Assembly (NCBI RefSeq): GCF_013408095.1
Contig: NZ_JACBZF010000002.1
Coordinates: forward strand, 186,001 to 250,000
Length of the DNA stretch: 64,000 nt
Direction of reading: 5' to 3'
Source of the DNA: Novosphingobium marinum
GTDB taxonomy: Bacteria > Pseudomonadota > Alphaproteobacteria > Sphingomonadales > Sphingomonadaceae
Positions 34,800-43,329 of the stretch are shown here, in pieces. Both the position numbers and the translations under genes were made by a program. Position 1 is the stretch's first letter. Every line of letters begins with the position of its first letter. The notes beneath the pieces are model-generated. The model was not told the DNA's origin. It saw nothing but the letters and a program-made list of their open reading frames with translations, and did not search any database.

Positions 34800-36168
34800 G
34801 GTATTCGTCCACGGTCTGCTCCAGGTAGCGAACTCTCACTTCCTGATAATTCAGCAAGGTCTGCGCTCCCTTTTCGCTGGCATAGAACCCTTCCTGCTGC
34901 GCGCGGACATTGTCGGTGTCCTGATCGAACACATGCGCAAGCGTCCTGTCGAACCCCGGCACCTTCGAGAAGCTCTCGTCCTCTTTCAGGCGCACAGGTT
35001 CGGCAGGTTCCGGGCGCGGACCGTCGTCGGGTACCTGGCGCAGCATCATCAGTTCGAACAGCGACCGGTCGGGATCCCGGCCGATCGGCCTGAACCGGTA
35101 GGCGACGGGCAGCGTGAACTGCGGGTAGATGATCATGTTCGGAAACAGGCCGTACTGGCTGACGTCGATGATCTCGGTATCGGTAAAACGCGAAAGGTCG
35201 TTTCCGTACGCTTCGCCGAGCGCCGCGCGAAGCGTTCGCGCCATGATCGTGCGGGCGGTTTCCCCGTCCTCGCCGGCGCTCGCCTTCACGAGCTTGTCGC
35301 GGTCGCCGACGAGCATGGTGTCGAGCAATTCGCGCTCGGTCAGCGGCTTGTCGAGGTGCGGGCTAGATACCCCGAAGGCGTTGAGAAAGCGCGACACGTG
35401 CTTGCCCAGAATGTCGTACTGGGTCGGTTCGTCGTACGCCGCGGCAAGTAGCTCGGGATGCGTGGTCTGCGTGTGGTAGTTCTCGATGAAGGCCTCTTTC
35501 GCAGCCTTCCAGTTGCAGAACAGCTCCTTCTCGATGTGGATTTCGACGAAGCGGTTCTCCATGTCGAAATTCAAGAAATGCTCGGGCAGCGGATCGATGT
35601 ATTCCTCGAGCGGAGGCGCGTCCCGGTCGAAGTTGATGAAGACGAAGCCGCCCCACAGTCCCACCTTGAGTTCGGGCAGGCGGAAATCGCGATCCCTGAT
35701 ATGCGGCGCATCCCACGCACACGGCACCTTGGTAAGCTCGCCTTCCAGCGACCATGTCCAGCCGTGGAACGGGCAGCTCAGTTGCGCAGTCGAACCCTCG
35801 CGGTGGCCCGAGCGCAGCTTCGTGCCGCGGTGCAGGCACGAATTGACGTAGGCGCGGATGCGATCTTCGTTGTCGCGCAGGACGATCACCGATTTCCGGC
35901 CGATTTCGTAAAGGTAATAATCGCCCGGTTCCGGAATGTGCTCCTCGCGGCAGGCCCATTGCCAGACCCGCGGCCAGAGGTGGGTGAATTCGCGCTCCAT
36001 GAACTCGCGGCTGGTGTACCGCGCGAAGTCGATGTCCTCGTCGCCGAGGAATTTCGGCGCCTCGACCTCGAAAACCGGATGGACCGGGCGTCCGTCGCGA
36101 TGGAGGATATCCTGCGTGGTCGGATTGTCGGGCTTGCGATAGGCCTCTTCGCTCAGGGTCTGCGCCAT
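34789..36168 (-). CDS. Rieske non-heme iron oxygenase, alpha subunit (4)
   Basis: The product is 459 residues. Rieske ligands are C111, H113, C132 and H135. The iron site AFIENYHTQTTH gives E229 (bridging position), H232 and H237. It shares RVWQWACREEHIPE, GGFVFINFD and NYQEVRVRYLEQTVDEYL with alpha subunits 2 and 5, marking it as one of three close paralogues. It is transcribed divergently from the SDR at 36267 and forms a two-gene unit with the MBL hydrolase. Confidence 0.92.
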   Translation of the reverse strand: MAQTLSEEAYRKPDNPTTQDILHRDGRPVHPVFEVEAPKFLGDEDIDFARYTSREFMEREFTHLWPRVWQWACREEHIPEPGDYYLYEIGRKSVIVLRDNEDRIRAYVNSCLHRGTKLRSGHREGSTAQLSCPFHGWTWSLEGELTKVPCAWDAPHIRDRDFRLPELKVGLWGGFVFINFDRDAPPLEEYIDPLPEHFLNFDMENRFVEIHIEKELFCNWKAAKEAFIENYHTQTTHPELLAAAYDEPTQYDILGKHVSRFLNAFGVSSPHLDKPLTERELLDTMLVGDRDKLVKASAGEDGETARTIMARTLRAALGEAYGNDLSRFTDTEIIDVSQYGLFPNMIIYPQFTLPVAYRFRPIGRDPDRSLFELMMLRQVPDDGPRPEPAEPVRLKEDESFSKVPGFDRTLAHVFDQDTDNVRAQQEGFYASEKGAQTLLNYQEVRVRYLEQTVDEYLAG

Positions 36169-36206
36169 GTCCGTCTCCCAATATCGTGTTTTCGCCGCCT
36201 GTTCGA

Positions 36207-36252
36207 TTGACAGGCGATGCGCGCGATATAATACAACATTTGCACAATAAAA
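36207..36252 (+). promoter_or_regulatory. promoter and TGCACAATA element (site B) before the 36267 SDR
   Basis: TTGACA at 36207-36212 and TATAAT at 36227-36232 have a short 14-base spacing; TAATAC two bases further gives 16. The conserved element TGCACAATAAAAG begins at 36241, near the expected transcription start. The AGAAAGGA ribosome-binding site follows. The element overlapping the start of transcription is the arrangement expected of a repressor operator. Confidence 0.55.
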
Positions 36253-36266
36253 GAAAGGATGCAGCG

Positions 36267-37076
36267 ATGCGGTTGGAAGGCAAGAAGGCCGTCGTCATCG
36301 GAGCGGCTGAACAAGGCAACATGGGTCAGGCCATCGCCCGCCGCCTGCGCGACGAGGGATGCGAGGTCACGGTTTCCAGCCGGCGCGCCGAAATGCTCGA
36401 TTCGTTCGCCAAGGAAATCGGCGGACACGCGGTCACGTGCGACCTGACCGACAAGGCAAGTATGTTCGCGCTGGCCGACGAAGCGTCCCGCCGTATGGGC
36501 GGCCTCGATATCGCGATCAATTCGACCGGCGTCGCCCTCGGCGCTCCGTTCCTCGAATTCGAGGAAGCCGATCTCGACACGCTGGTGGACCTGCAGTTCA
36601 AGGGTTCGTTCTTCTTCCTCCAGGCCATGGTCGCGGCGATGCAGGAGCGCGGCGGATCAATCATCCAGATTACATCGGCGGTCGCCCAGCCCGGAACCAC
36701 GGTGGACGGCGGCTACGAGGCATACATGGGCACTAAGGCCGGTATCGATCAGGTCGTCCGCGCGGTGGCGAACCAGTTCGGCAAGAGCGGCATCCGCGTC
36801 AACTCGATCGCGGCCGGGCATACCGACACGCCGATGCACTACGGCAACTTCGGCGGCGGAGACATTCCCGACTGGATGAAGCAGTGCTTCGCCGATTGCT
36901 ATCCGCTCGGCCGCTACGGCACGAGCGAGGACATAGCCGAGGGGTGCGTGTGGCTCGCGCAGGACAACTGCTTCATGACGGGCGAGGTCCTGCAACTCAA
37001 CGGCGGGCTGACTCTCAGGCGAAATCCGCTGATGCAGGACCTTGAACGCTATCAGCGCGAATCCGAGGGCGGCTGA
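36267..37076 (+). CDS. short-chain dehydrogenase/reductase (SDR)
   Basis: The product is 269 residues from the ATG at 36267. The cofactor loop reads GAAEQGNMGQAIA, and the active site is Ser in ITSAVAQ with YMGTK (YxxxK). The usual NNAG is replaced by NSTG. It probably oxidises or reduces a hydroxyl or keto group on a pathway intermediate using NAD(P). It is a single-gene unit behind the site B promoter. Its last 62 bases overlap the convergent hydroxy-acid dehydrogenase gene. Confidence 0.88.
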   Translation: MRLEGKKAVVIGAAEQGNMGQAIARRLRDEGCEVTVSSRRAEMLDSFAKEIGGHAVTCDLTDKASMFALADEASRRMGGLDIAINSTGVALGAPFLEFEEADLDTLVDLQFKGSFFFLQAMVAAMQERGGSIIQITSAVAQPGTTVDGGYEAYMGTKAGIDQVVRAVANQFGKSGIRVNSIAAGHTDTPMHYGNFGGGDIPDWMKQCFADCYPLGRYGTSEDIAEGCVWLAQDNCFMTGEVLQLNGGLTLRRNPLMQDLERYQRESEGG

Positions 37077-38229
37077 CATCCTTGCCGGCGATCCCGTGCA
37101 GGATTGCCGGGCTTGCATCGCGGACATCGGTAAGACCGACGAGGCCGGTGGTGATCTGCAGCTGCGTCCGGATGACGTCCAGCGCCTTTGCGACGCCGGC
37201 TTCGCCAGCTGCGGCAAGGCCGTAAAGGTGGGCGCGTCCGATCAGGCAGCCCTTCGCGCCGAGCGACATTGCCTTCAGGACGTCCTGTCCCGACCGGATC
37301 CCGCCGTCCATAAGAACCTCGATCCTGCCGCCAACCGCCTCGGCCACGGCCGGAAGCATGGCGATGGTCGGGCTGCATTCGTCGAGCTGGTTGCCGCCAT
37401 GGTTGGAAACGACGATCCCGTCGGCCCCGACGGCGACGGCTCGCTCGGCATCGTCCGGCTCGTTGATGCCTTTCAATACCAGCTTTCCGGGCCAGATATC
37501 GCGTAGCCAGGCAACGTCATCCCAGGTCGTCGATGCATCGAGCTGCCCGACGATTTCGACGATGTCGAACGGTTCGCTGTGGTGGGCATCGAAGTTGCGG
37601 AACCGGACCGGCCTTCCGAAAAGGGTTTCGAGCGCCCAGCGCGGCCGGCTGGCATATTCGAGGAGCGCTCTGGAGAATATCCGGGGCGGCATCGACCACG
37701 CCGGGTTGTTGGTCAGCCGGTCGTGCTGCGAATAGTATGGCCACGTGGTGGTCAGGATCAGCGCCGGGCACCCGGCTGCCCTGGCCCGTCCGACCATCCC
37801 TTCGACGAGCGACCGGTCGCGCAGCATGCAAAGCTGGTAGAACGGCGCCGGCGCCTCGCTCGCGATGTCCTCGATCGAACTGAGCGCCATCATGCCGAGT
37901 GTGAACGGAACGCCTGCGCTCGCCGCTGCACGAGCCGCGAGGATTTCGCCGCGAGCACCGCCGGCGAGGATGCCGCTGATGCCCGTCGGCGCGATGGCGA
38001 GGGGCATCGACGCTTCGCAGCCCTGCAGTTCCGTCGCTATCGAGACTTCGCTGACGTCGCGCAACGTCCGCTGGCGGAACAGCATGTCTGCCAAAGCCGA
38101 AAGGTTGGCATTCCGCGTCACTTCGCGAAAGGCCGCGCCGTCGATGAAATCGAACAGATGCCGAGGCAGCGTCTTTCGCGCGCGAAGGCGCAGGTCCTCG
38201 ATGTTGGCTACGGTATCAAGACTGGCCAA
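37015..38229 (-). CDS. FMN-dependent alpha-hydroxy-acid dehydrogenase (LldD-like)
   Basis: The product is about 404 residues if it starts at the TTG at 38229, which has GGCGGAGTGGA upstream; an in-frame TTG at 38262 is less likely. Family signatures are LPRHLFDFIDGAA, LAIAPTGISG, LVLKGINEPDDAERA and the active-site SNHGGNQLD with the catalytic His. It oxidises an L-2-hydroxy acid (lactate, mandelate or glycolate type) with FMN. The context suggests a larger hydroxy acid from the catabolic cluster. It shares a promoter region containing site C with the divergent SDR. Confidence 0.88.
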   Translation of the reverse strand: MASLDTVANIEDLRLRARKTLPRHLFDFIDGAAFREVTRNANLSALADMLFRQRTLRDVSEVSIATELQGCEASMPLAIAPTGISGILAGGARGEILAARAAASAGVPFTLGMMALSSIEDIASEAPAPFYQLCMLRDRSLVEGMVGRARAAGCPALILTTTWPYYSQHDRLTNNPAWSMPPRIFSRALLEYASRPRWALETLFGRPVRFRNFDAHHSEPFDIVEIVGQLDASTTWDDVAWLRDIWPGKLVLKGINEPDDAERAVAVGADGIVVSNHGGNQLDECSPTIAMLPAVAEAVGGRIEVLMDGGIRSGQDVLKAMSLGAKGCLIGRAHLYGLAAAGEAGVAKALDVIRTQLQITTGLVGLTDVRDASPAILHGIAGKDVSRPRIRADSVQGPASADFA

Positions 38230-38302
38230 TTTTCCACTCCGCCTCTTCCATCCCCGGAACAATTTTATAGGCTCGGGCCACTTGCGACAGGTGGATAATC
38301 TT

Positions 38303-38326
38303 TATACAACTGCTGCACAATAAAAG
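38303..38326 (+). promoter_or_regulatory. TGCACAATA element (site C) before the 38344 SDR
   Basis: TATACA at 38303-38308 can serve as a -10 box, with TTGCGA 15 bases upstream. ATACAAC, three variable bases and TGCACAATAAAAG follow, matching site B almost base for base. TGCACAATA itself is at 38314-38322. The element lies 21 bases before the SDR start and 85 bases from the divergent hydroxy-acid dehydrogenase start. Confidence 0.55.
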
Positions 38327-38343
38327 TTTGCGGAGAGGTACGA

Positions 38344-39138
38344 ATGTCGACGAAGGTACTGGACGGAAAAGTTGCGCTCGTGACAGGCGCGGGGCGCGGT
38401 ATCGGCAGGGCGATGGCGCTTGCGTACGGCGAGGCGGGAGCCAAGGTGGCGGTCGTCTCGCGCACGCCTTCCACGGTCGACTCCGTCGCCGAGGAGATTC
38501 GCAAGGCAGGTGGCGAGGCGGTCGGCGTTCCGTGCGACGTCGGCCACCGCGACGAAGTCTTCGCCGCAGTGGACAAGACGGTCGAAACTTTCGGCGGCCT
38601 CAACATCGTCGTCAACAATGCGCAGGGGTTCGGCACCGAAGCCAGTCCGCAGCCTTCCACCGTGTTCAGCGCGTGCGAGGATACCGACGAGGACGAGTGG
38701 GAATACACCTTTCGCACGGGCGCGACGGCCTCGCTGTGGTTCATGAAGGCGGCCTTTCCGCACATGAAAAAGGCCGGATATGGCCGGGTCATCAATTTCG
38801 CGTCCTCGTCGGGCCAGGTCGGCTTCGAAGGGAACACCTGCTACAATGCGACCAAGGAAGCGATCCGCGCGCTTTCGCGTACCGCGGCCCGCGAATGGGG
38901 TCAGCACGGCATTACCGTGAACATCATCAACCCCGCGATCGAGACGCGCGCCTTCGATGCGTGGAAGACGGCGCGTCCGGAATTCGTCGAGGAGCTCAAG
39001 CAGAAGGTACCCGTGCGCCGTCTGGGAGACCCCGAGCGCGATGCCGGTCCTCTCGCAGTTTTCATTGCCAGCGAAGGGGCGGGATACATCACGGGCCAGA
39101 CCTTCATGCTCGAAGGCGGGATGCACACTTTTCCGTGA
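38344..39138 (+). CDS. short-chain dehydrogenase/reductase (SDR)
   Basis: This 264-residue classical SDR has the cofactor loop TGAGRGIG, NNAQ in place of NNAG, and Ser plus YNATK at the active site. An aspartate-rich insertion (CEDTDEDEWEYTF) precedes the active-site strand. It starts a plus-strand run of five genes, three of which are SDRs. The substrate is unknown; sequential oxidation of hydroxyl groups introduced by the Rieske enzymes is plausible. Confidence 0.9.
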   Translation: MSTKVLDGKVALVTGAGRGIGRAMALAYGEAGAKVAVVSRTPSTVDSVAEEIRKAGGEAVGVPCDVGHRDEVFAAVDKTVETFGGLNIVVNNAQGFGTEASPQPSTVFSACEDTDEDEWEYTFRTGATASLWFMKAAFPHMKKAGYGRVINFASSSGQVGFEGNTCYNATKEAIRALSRTAAREWGQHGITVNIINPAIETRAFDAWKTARPEFVEELKQKVPVRRLGDPERDAGPLAVFIASEGAGYITGQTFMLEGGMHTFP

Positions 39139-39216
39139 CCGGAACAGGCTGACTGCCTGACCGAGAGATAGGGAACATCGGGGCGCATGGCCCCGCAAAT
39201 GCGACAGGAGAGCGAG

Positions 39217-39975
39217 ATGGGACAACTGGAAGGCAAGGCCGCACTGGTTACCGGCGGCGGAAGCGGCATCGGACAAGCGGTGGCGATCGCATTCGCGCGC
39301 GAGGGTGCGAAGGTCATGATCTGCGGCCGCCGCGAGGAAGCCGGCATGGAAACGGTCGGAATGATCGAAAAGGCCGGCGGGACCTGCAAGTTCTTCCAGT
39401 GCGATGTCACGCAGGCCGATCAGGTGGAAGCGCTGGTTGCCGAGACCGTCAAGGCATACGGCCAGCTGGACGTCGCGTTCAACAACGCAGGCGTGTACTT
39501 CGGCATCGGGCAAGTGGCCGACCTGACCGAGGAAGACTGCGTCAAGAGCTTCGACAGCAATATCCGCTCGACGTTCCTGTGCCTGAAGTACGAAATCCAG
39601 CAGATGCTCAAGCAGGGCAAGGGCGGCTCGATCATCAACAACGCATCGGCCCAAAGCCACCTCGCGCTTGGCTATTCGGCGCATTACACCTGCGCGAAGC
39701 ATGCGATCCTGGGGTACACGCGGGCGGCCGCGGTCGACTACGCCAAGGACAACATCCGCGTGAATGCGGTGGCACCGGGCGTGGTCCTGACCCCGATGAT
39801 GGCCGGATTCGATCCCGACGCGCCCGAAAACGCGACGCTCATGTCTCGTCTGCCGGCGGGCCGCGTTGCGACGCCCGACGAGATCGCGGGTACCGTCGTC
39901 TTCATGGCCTCCGATGCTGCGCCTTACATGCACGGAGCGTCGGTCGCCGTCGATGGCGGCTGGACGGCGCACTGA
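39217..39975 (+). CDS. short-chain dehydrogenase/reductase (SDR)
   Basis: This 252-residue classical SDR has TGGGSGIG, NNAG and the catalytic Ser and Tyr/Lys in NASAQSHLALGYSAHYTCAK. The start at 39217 is preceded by GACAGGAGAGCGAG. A Gly/Arg pair after the second beta strand (CGRREEAG) suggests NADP preference, but this is weak evidence. It lies in the operon that starts at 38344 and is followed after 10 bases by a small alpha+beta protein gene. Confidence 0.9.
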   Translation: MGQLEGKAALVTGGGSGIGQAVAIAFAREGAKVMICGRREEAGMETVGMIEKAGGTCKFFQCDVTQADQVEALVAETVKAYGQLDVAFNNAGVYFGIGQVADLTEEDCVKSFDSNIRSTFLCLKYEIQQMLKQGKGGSIINNASAQSHLALGYSAHYTCAKHAILGYTRAAAVDYAKDNIRVNAVAPGVVLTPMMAGFDPDAPENATLMSRLPAGRVATPDEIAGTVVFMASDAAPYMHGASVAVDGGWTAH

Positions 39976-39985
39976 GGGGAACGCC

Positions 39986-40327
39986 ATGGCCAAGCGATAT
40001 CGCTACATCGCCCTCGTCAACGCCGCGCCCGGCAAGGACGACGAATTCAACGAGTGGCACACCCATACGCACATGCAGGAGGTGCTCGACGCGACCGGTT
40101 TCGAATACTCGCAACGTCTCAGGCTCGTGCCGGGGACCAGCGGCGAGGGAGAGAAATATGGCTACCTGATCACGATGGAGATCGAGACCGACGATCCGCA
40201 AGGCGTGATGGCCAGGATGGGCGCGGCAGTCGAATCGGGGGAGATAGGGCTTTCCGACACCCTGGCTCCCCCGACCTGGGCCGGCCTGTTCGAAGAGATA
40301 CCGGGCGCCAGGAAGGAGCACACCTGA
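39986..40327 (+). CDS. small dimeric alpha+beta barrel protein (EthD/DUF4286-like)
   Basis: The product is 113 residues. The pattern KDDEFNEWHTHTHMQEVLDATGFEYSQRL resembles EthD/DUF4286-type ferredoxin-like proteins, which are common in sphingomonad degradation clusters. They may act as small lyases, isomerases or accessory proteins. It lies between an SDR and a Rieske gene in the same operon. Family assignment is by resemblance only. Confidence 0.65.
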   Translation: MAKRYRYIALVNAAPGKDDEFNEWHTHTHMQEVLDATGFEYSQRLRLVPGTSGEGEKYGYLITMEIETDDPQGVMARMGAAVESGEIGLSDTLAPPTWAGLFEEIPGARKEHT

Positions 40328-40382
40328 TCCCCGCAAATGCAAGCCACGGCGAGCGGAAAACCCGCCGCCACTGGAGAGGACG

Positions 40383-41780
40383 ATGAGCAACGACGTGACG
40401 AGCACCCCACCCGGAGCGGCACGATGCCCCGGGGTCAGTGTGCAGGACATCCTTGCGGATGATAGTCGCCCCGTTCCCGACTACCTGACCGACCAGAGCT
40501 ACGAATTCCTGGGCGACGAGGACATTCCGGTCGAACGCTACACCTCGCAGGCGTTCTTCGAGCGGGAGATTCGCGAGATGTGGCCGCGCGTCTGGCAATG
40601 GGCCTGCCGCGAGGAGCACATCCCCGAGGACGGCGACTACGTCGTCTACGACGTCGGCCCCTACTCGGTCCTTGTGGTGAGGCAGCGGGACGGTTCGATC
40701 AAGGCTTTCAGGAACGCCTGCATGCATCGCGGCACCATGCTCAAGCCGCAGGGGAGCGAAGGCAGCGCAAACTTCGTCCGCTGCCCGTACCATGGCTGGC
40801 AGTGGGACCTCGACGGGACGTTGCAGACGCTGCCGTGCCAGTGGGACTTTCCCCATGTCGATCGTGCCGAGTACGCCCTCGCACCCGTGAAATGCGATAC
40901 CTGGGGCGGGTTCGTATTCATCAACCTCGACGAGGATGCCCAGCCGCTCCTCGACTATCTCGATCCGCTGCCGAAGCATCTTTCGGGAGACATCTTCGCT
41001 AACCGCTATGTCGCGATGCACATTCGCAAGGAGCTGAACTGCAACTGGAAGATCGCTTCCGAAGCGTTCCTCGAAGCCTATCACGTCATGGAAACGCATC
41101 CGCAACTCATGCGGACCAATGGCGATGCGAACACGCAGTACGATTTCTACGGCGACAACATCAACCGGCTGATCAACGTGGCCGGAAGCCCGAGCGCGTT
41201 CATCGACGAGGAGCTGTCGGAGCAGGATATCCTCGACAGCTTCCTGATGGGCGACAAGGGCGACATCGGCGAGAAGCTCACGGTCCCGGAGGGAAGCAGC
41301 GCCCGCAAGGTCATGGCGCAATTCTTCCGCGACGTTTCCAAACAGAAGGGCATGCGCGATCTCGACCAGACTTCGGATTCGGAAATCGTCGATTCGATCG
41401 CCTATTTCGCATTCCCCAACCAGCAGTTCTTCTCAGGCGTCGCCTTTCCGATCGTCTATCGCTTCCGCCCCGACGGCATGCAGCACGACAAGTCGGTCTT
41501 CGACCTGATCATCCTGAAGCAGCGCCCGACCGACGGAACGAAGTGGGAAACCGCCGAAGCCTTCCGTCTGAAGTCCGACGAATCCTATACCACCGTGCCC
41601 GGCATCGATCCGTATATCGGGAACGTCTACGACCAGGACACCGGCAACATGGAGGCCGCGCAGCTCGGCTGCGCCACGCTCGGCCGACCGGGGGTCACTC
41701 TCGCCAACTATCAGGAAATCCGGATTCGCCACATGCACCGGACCCTCATGAAATATCTCGAACCGGAGAGCGAACGATGA
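40383..41780 (+). CDS. Rieske non-heme iron oxygenase, alpha subunit (5)
   Basis: The product is 465 residues. Rieske ligands are C113, H115, C134 and H137. The iron site AFLEAYHVMETH gives E231 (bridging position), H234 and H239. It shares the WQWACREEHIPE, YHGWQWDLDG, WDFPHVD and NYQEIRIRHMHRTL segments with alpha subunits 2 and 4. Its stop overlaps the start of the next SDR in an ATGA, so an alcohol or diol product may be passed to that dehydrogenase. Confidence 0.93.
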   Translation: MSNDVTSTPPGAARCPGVSVQDILADDSRPVPDYLTDQSYEFLGDEDIPVERYTSQAFFEREIREMWPRVWQWACREEHIPEDGDYVVYDVGPYSVLVVRQRDGSIKAFRNACMHRGTMLKPQGSEGSANFVRCPYHGWQWDLDGTLQTLPCQWDFPHVDRAEYALAPVKCDTWGGFVFINLDEDAQPLLDYLDPLPKHLSGDIFANRYVAMHIRKELNCNWKIASEAFLEAYHVMETHPQLMRTNGDANTQYDFYGDNINRLINVAGSPSAFIDEELSEQDILDSFLMGDKGDIGEKLTVPEGSSARKVMAQFFRDVSKQKGMRDLDQTSDSEIVDSIAYFAFPNQQFFSGVAFPIVYRFRPDGMQHDKSVFDLIILKQRPTDGTKWETAEAFRLKSDESYTTVPGIDPYIGNVYDQDTGNMEAAQLGCATLGRPGVTLANYQEIRIRHMHRTLMKYLEPESER

Positions 41781-42472
41781 AGAACATACTTATTACCGGC
41801 GCTTCCCGGGGGCTCGGTTACCAGATGGCCCGCCAGTTCGCAGAGCAGGGAGAACGCGTCTTCGCAACGTGCCGCAATCCCGACGGTGCCAAGGCCCTGC
41901 AGGAAGCCGCCGCCGCGAGCGACGGCCGCCTCACCATCCACCGCATGGACGTGGGCGAGATGGAATCGGTCAGTGCCTGCAGGGAGGAGCTGGGCGATAC
42001 CCCTATCGATATCCTGATCAACAACGCCGGCGTCTTCGGCGGTCTTGCCACCCAGACCTTCCAGAACATGGACTACGACAACTGGGCACGCGAACTGAAT
42101 ATCATGCTGATGGGGCCGTTCCGCGTGATCCAGACTTTCCTGCCGAATGTCCGCGCCGGGAACGACAAGAAGATCGTCTCGCTGACGAGCCAGGTGTCGG
42201 CCCATGCCTACGATCACCTGATCGGGTATTCCTATGCAACCGCGAAGGCAGGCCTCAACCGGGCGATGACGGCGCTCGCGCAGGAAATGGCCGACGAGGA
42301 CCTGATCTTCTCGCTCCTTCATCCCGGCTGGGTAAAGACCGAGATGGCCGGCGACGTCGCCGATCTCGAACCGGCGGCCGCGGCGGCCGACAATATCGCA
42401 ACGATCCGCAAGCTGACCCGAGAAGACAGCGGCAAGTTCCGCAAGTGGGATGGCGGAATCCATCCCTGGTAG
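41777..42472 (+). CDS. short-chain dehydrogenase/reductase (SDR)
   Basis: The product is 231 residues. TGASRGLG, NNAG and an active site with Ser in SLTSQVSAHA and YATAK are present. It resembles C-factor/sniffer-like SDRs in length and in the C-terminal HPGWVKTEM segment. It overlaps the Rieske gene by 4 bases. About 110 bases without a recognisable gene follow, before the TetR regulator. Confidence 0.88.
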   Translation: MKNILITGASRGLGYQMARQFAEQGERVFATCRNPDGAKALQEAAAASDGRLTIHRMDVGEMESVSACREELGDTPIDILINNAGVFGGLATQTFQNMDYDNWARELNIMLMGPFRVIQTFLPNVRAGNDKKIVSLTSQVSAHAYDHLIGYSYATAKAGLNRAMTALAQEMADEDLIFSLLHPGWVKTEMAGDVADLEPAAAAADNIATIRKLTREDSGKFRKWDGGIHPW

Positions 42473-42581
42473 ACCAGAGACGGAGAGCGCGGAAGATGAG
42501 TAGAGCCTAAGGCCCTTCATTTGCTTGGAATTGGAGGCTAGGGACGCTGACTTGTTGTTCCGGGACACTATGGGGCGTTGA

Positions 42582-43184
42582 ATGCCATTGATTGTCGACC
42601 ACGATGAGCGGCGCGCGATTATCGCGGACATCGTGAAGGAAATGATCGCGGAAACCGGCATGGATTCGGTTACGGTTCGTGCCGTTGCCCGCAAGGCCGG
42701 CTACAGTTCCACGATTCTCTCGCACTATTTCCGCGACAAGCAGCACCTTCTCATCTCGGCATTCGCCTCGGTCCTCGGCGAGGCGCCGAAGCGCGTCGAA
42801 GCGGTGATGGAAGCGCGCGGAACGATGCTGGAGTGCCTCTGCGCACTTCTGCCCACGACCGAATCCAACCTTCGCGACTGGCAGGCCTGGTTCGGCTTCT
42901 GGGGCAAGGCGACGCACGACCCGGCGCTGGCGGAGGAAAGGCTGATAGGCATCGAGGAGACGCGCAAGATGCTGCACGTGATCCTCGAATACGGTATCAA
43001 GCGAGACGAGGCGCCAGCCAACCTGGATATCCCGTATTATGCCAATCACGTGCAGATCTACCTGAACGGACTGGCCGCGATGGTCATCACGAAGCCAGAG
43101 GACTGGCCGATGAAAGATCAGCACGCCGCACTCAAATCGCAGGTCATGCTGATGAGCGCATACCCGGAGGGCCCCGAAGATTAA
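42582..43184 (+). CDS. TetR-family transcriptional regulator (BetI-like)
   Basis: The product is 200 residues. The N-terminal helix-turn-helix is IIADIVKEMIAETGMDSVTVRAVARKAGYSS followed by LSHYFRDKQHLL, the TetR pattern. The C-terminal ligand-binding part (WQAWFGFWGKATHDP) resembles the BetI subgroup. It is the only complete regulator in the catabolic cluster, so it is the first candidate to bind the repeated TGCACAATA element. One copy of that element lies 22 bases beyond its stop codon. Confidence 0.9.
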   Translation: MPLIVDHDERRAIIADIVKEMIAETGMDSVTVRAVARKAGYSSTILSHYFRDKQHLLISAFASVLGEAPKRVEAVMEARGTMLECLCALLPTTESNLRDWQAWFGFWGKATHDPALAEERLIGIEETRKMLHVILEYGIKRDEAPANLDIPYYANHVQIYLNGLAAMVITKPEDWPMKDQHAALKSQVMLMSAYPEGPED

Positions 43185-43205
43185 CCACGGCAGGGCGCTT
43201 CTTTT

Positions 43206-43214
43206 TATTGTGCA
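43206..43214 (-). promoter_or_regulatory. TGCACAATA element (site D)
   Basis: The plus strand reads TTTTATTGTGCAACTGACGC, so the minus strand carries TGCACAATAAAA. It lies between the TetR gene and the VOC gene at 43330, 116 bases before the latter. The left arm (GTCAGT) differs from the CAAC arm of sites A-C, so it is the weakest copy. Confidence 0.4.
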
Positions 43215-43329
43215 ACTGACGCATTAAACGTATCGTTTGGAGCCGGCGATCGGAGTCCGGCACGGCGCCGGCGGGCGACCGCCCCGGCGAAATGCCGGAA
43301 TCGGGTCGGAGAAAATTGGGGGAGAGCCT

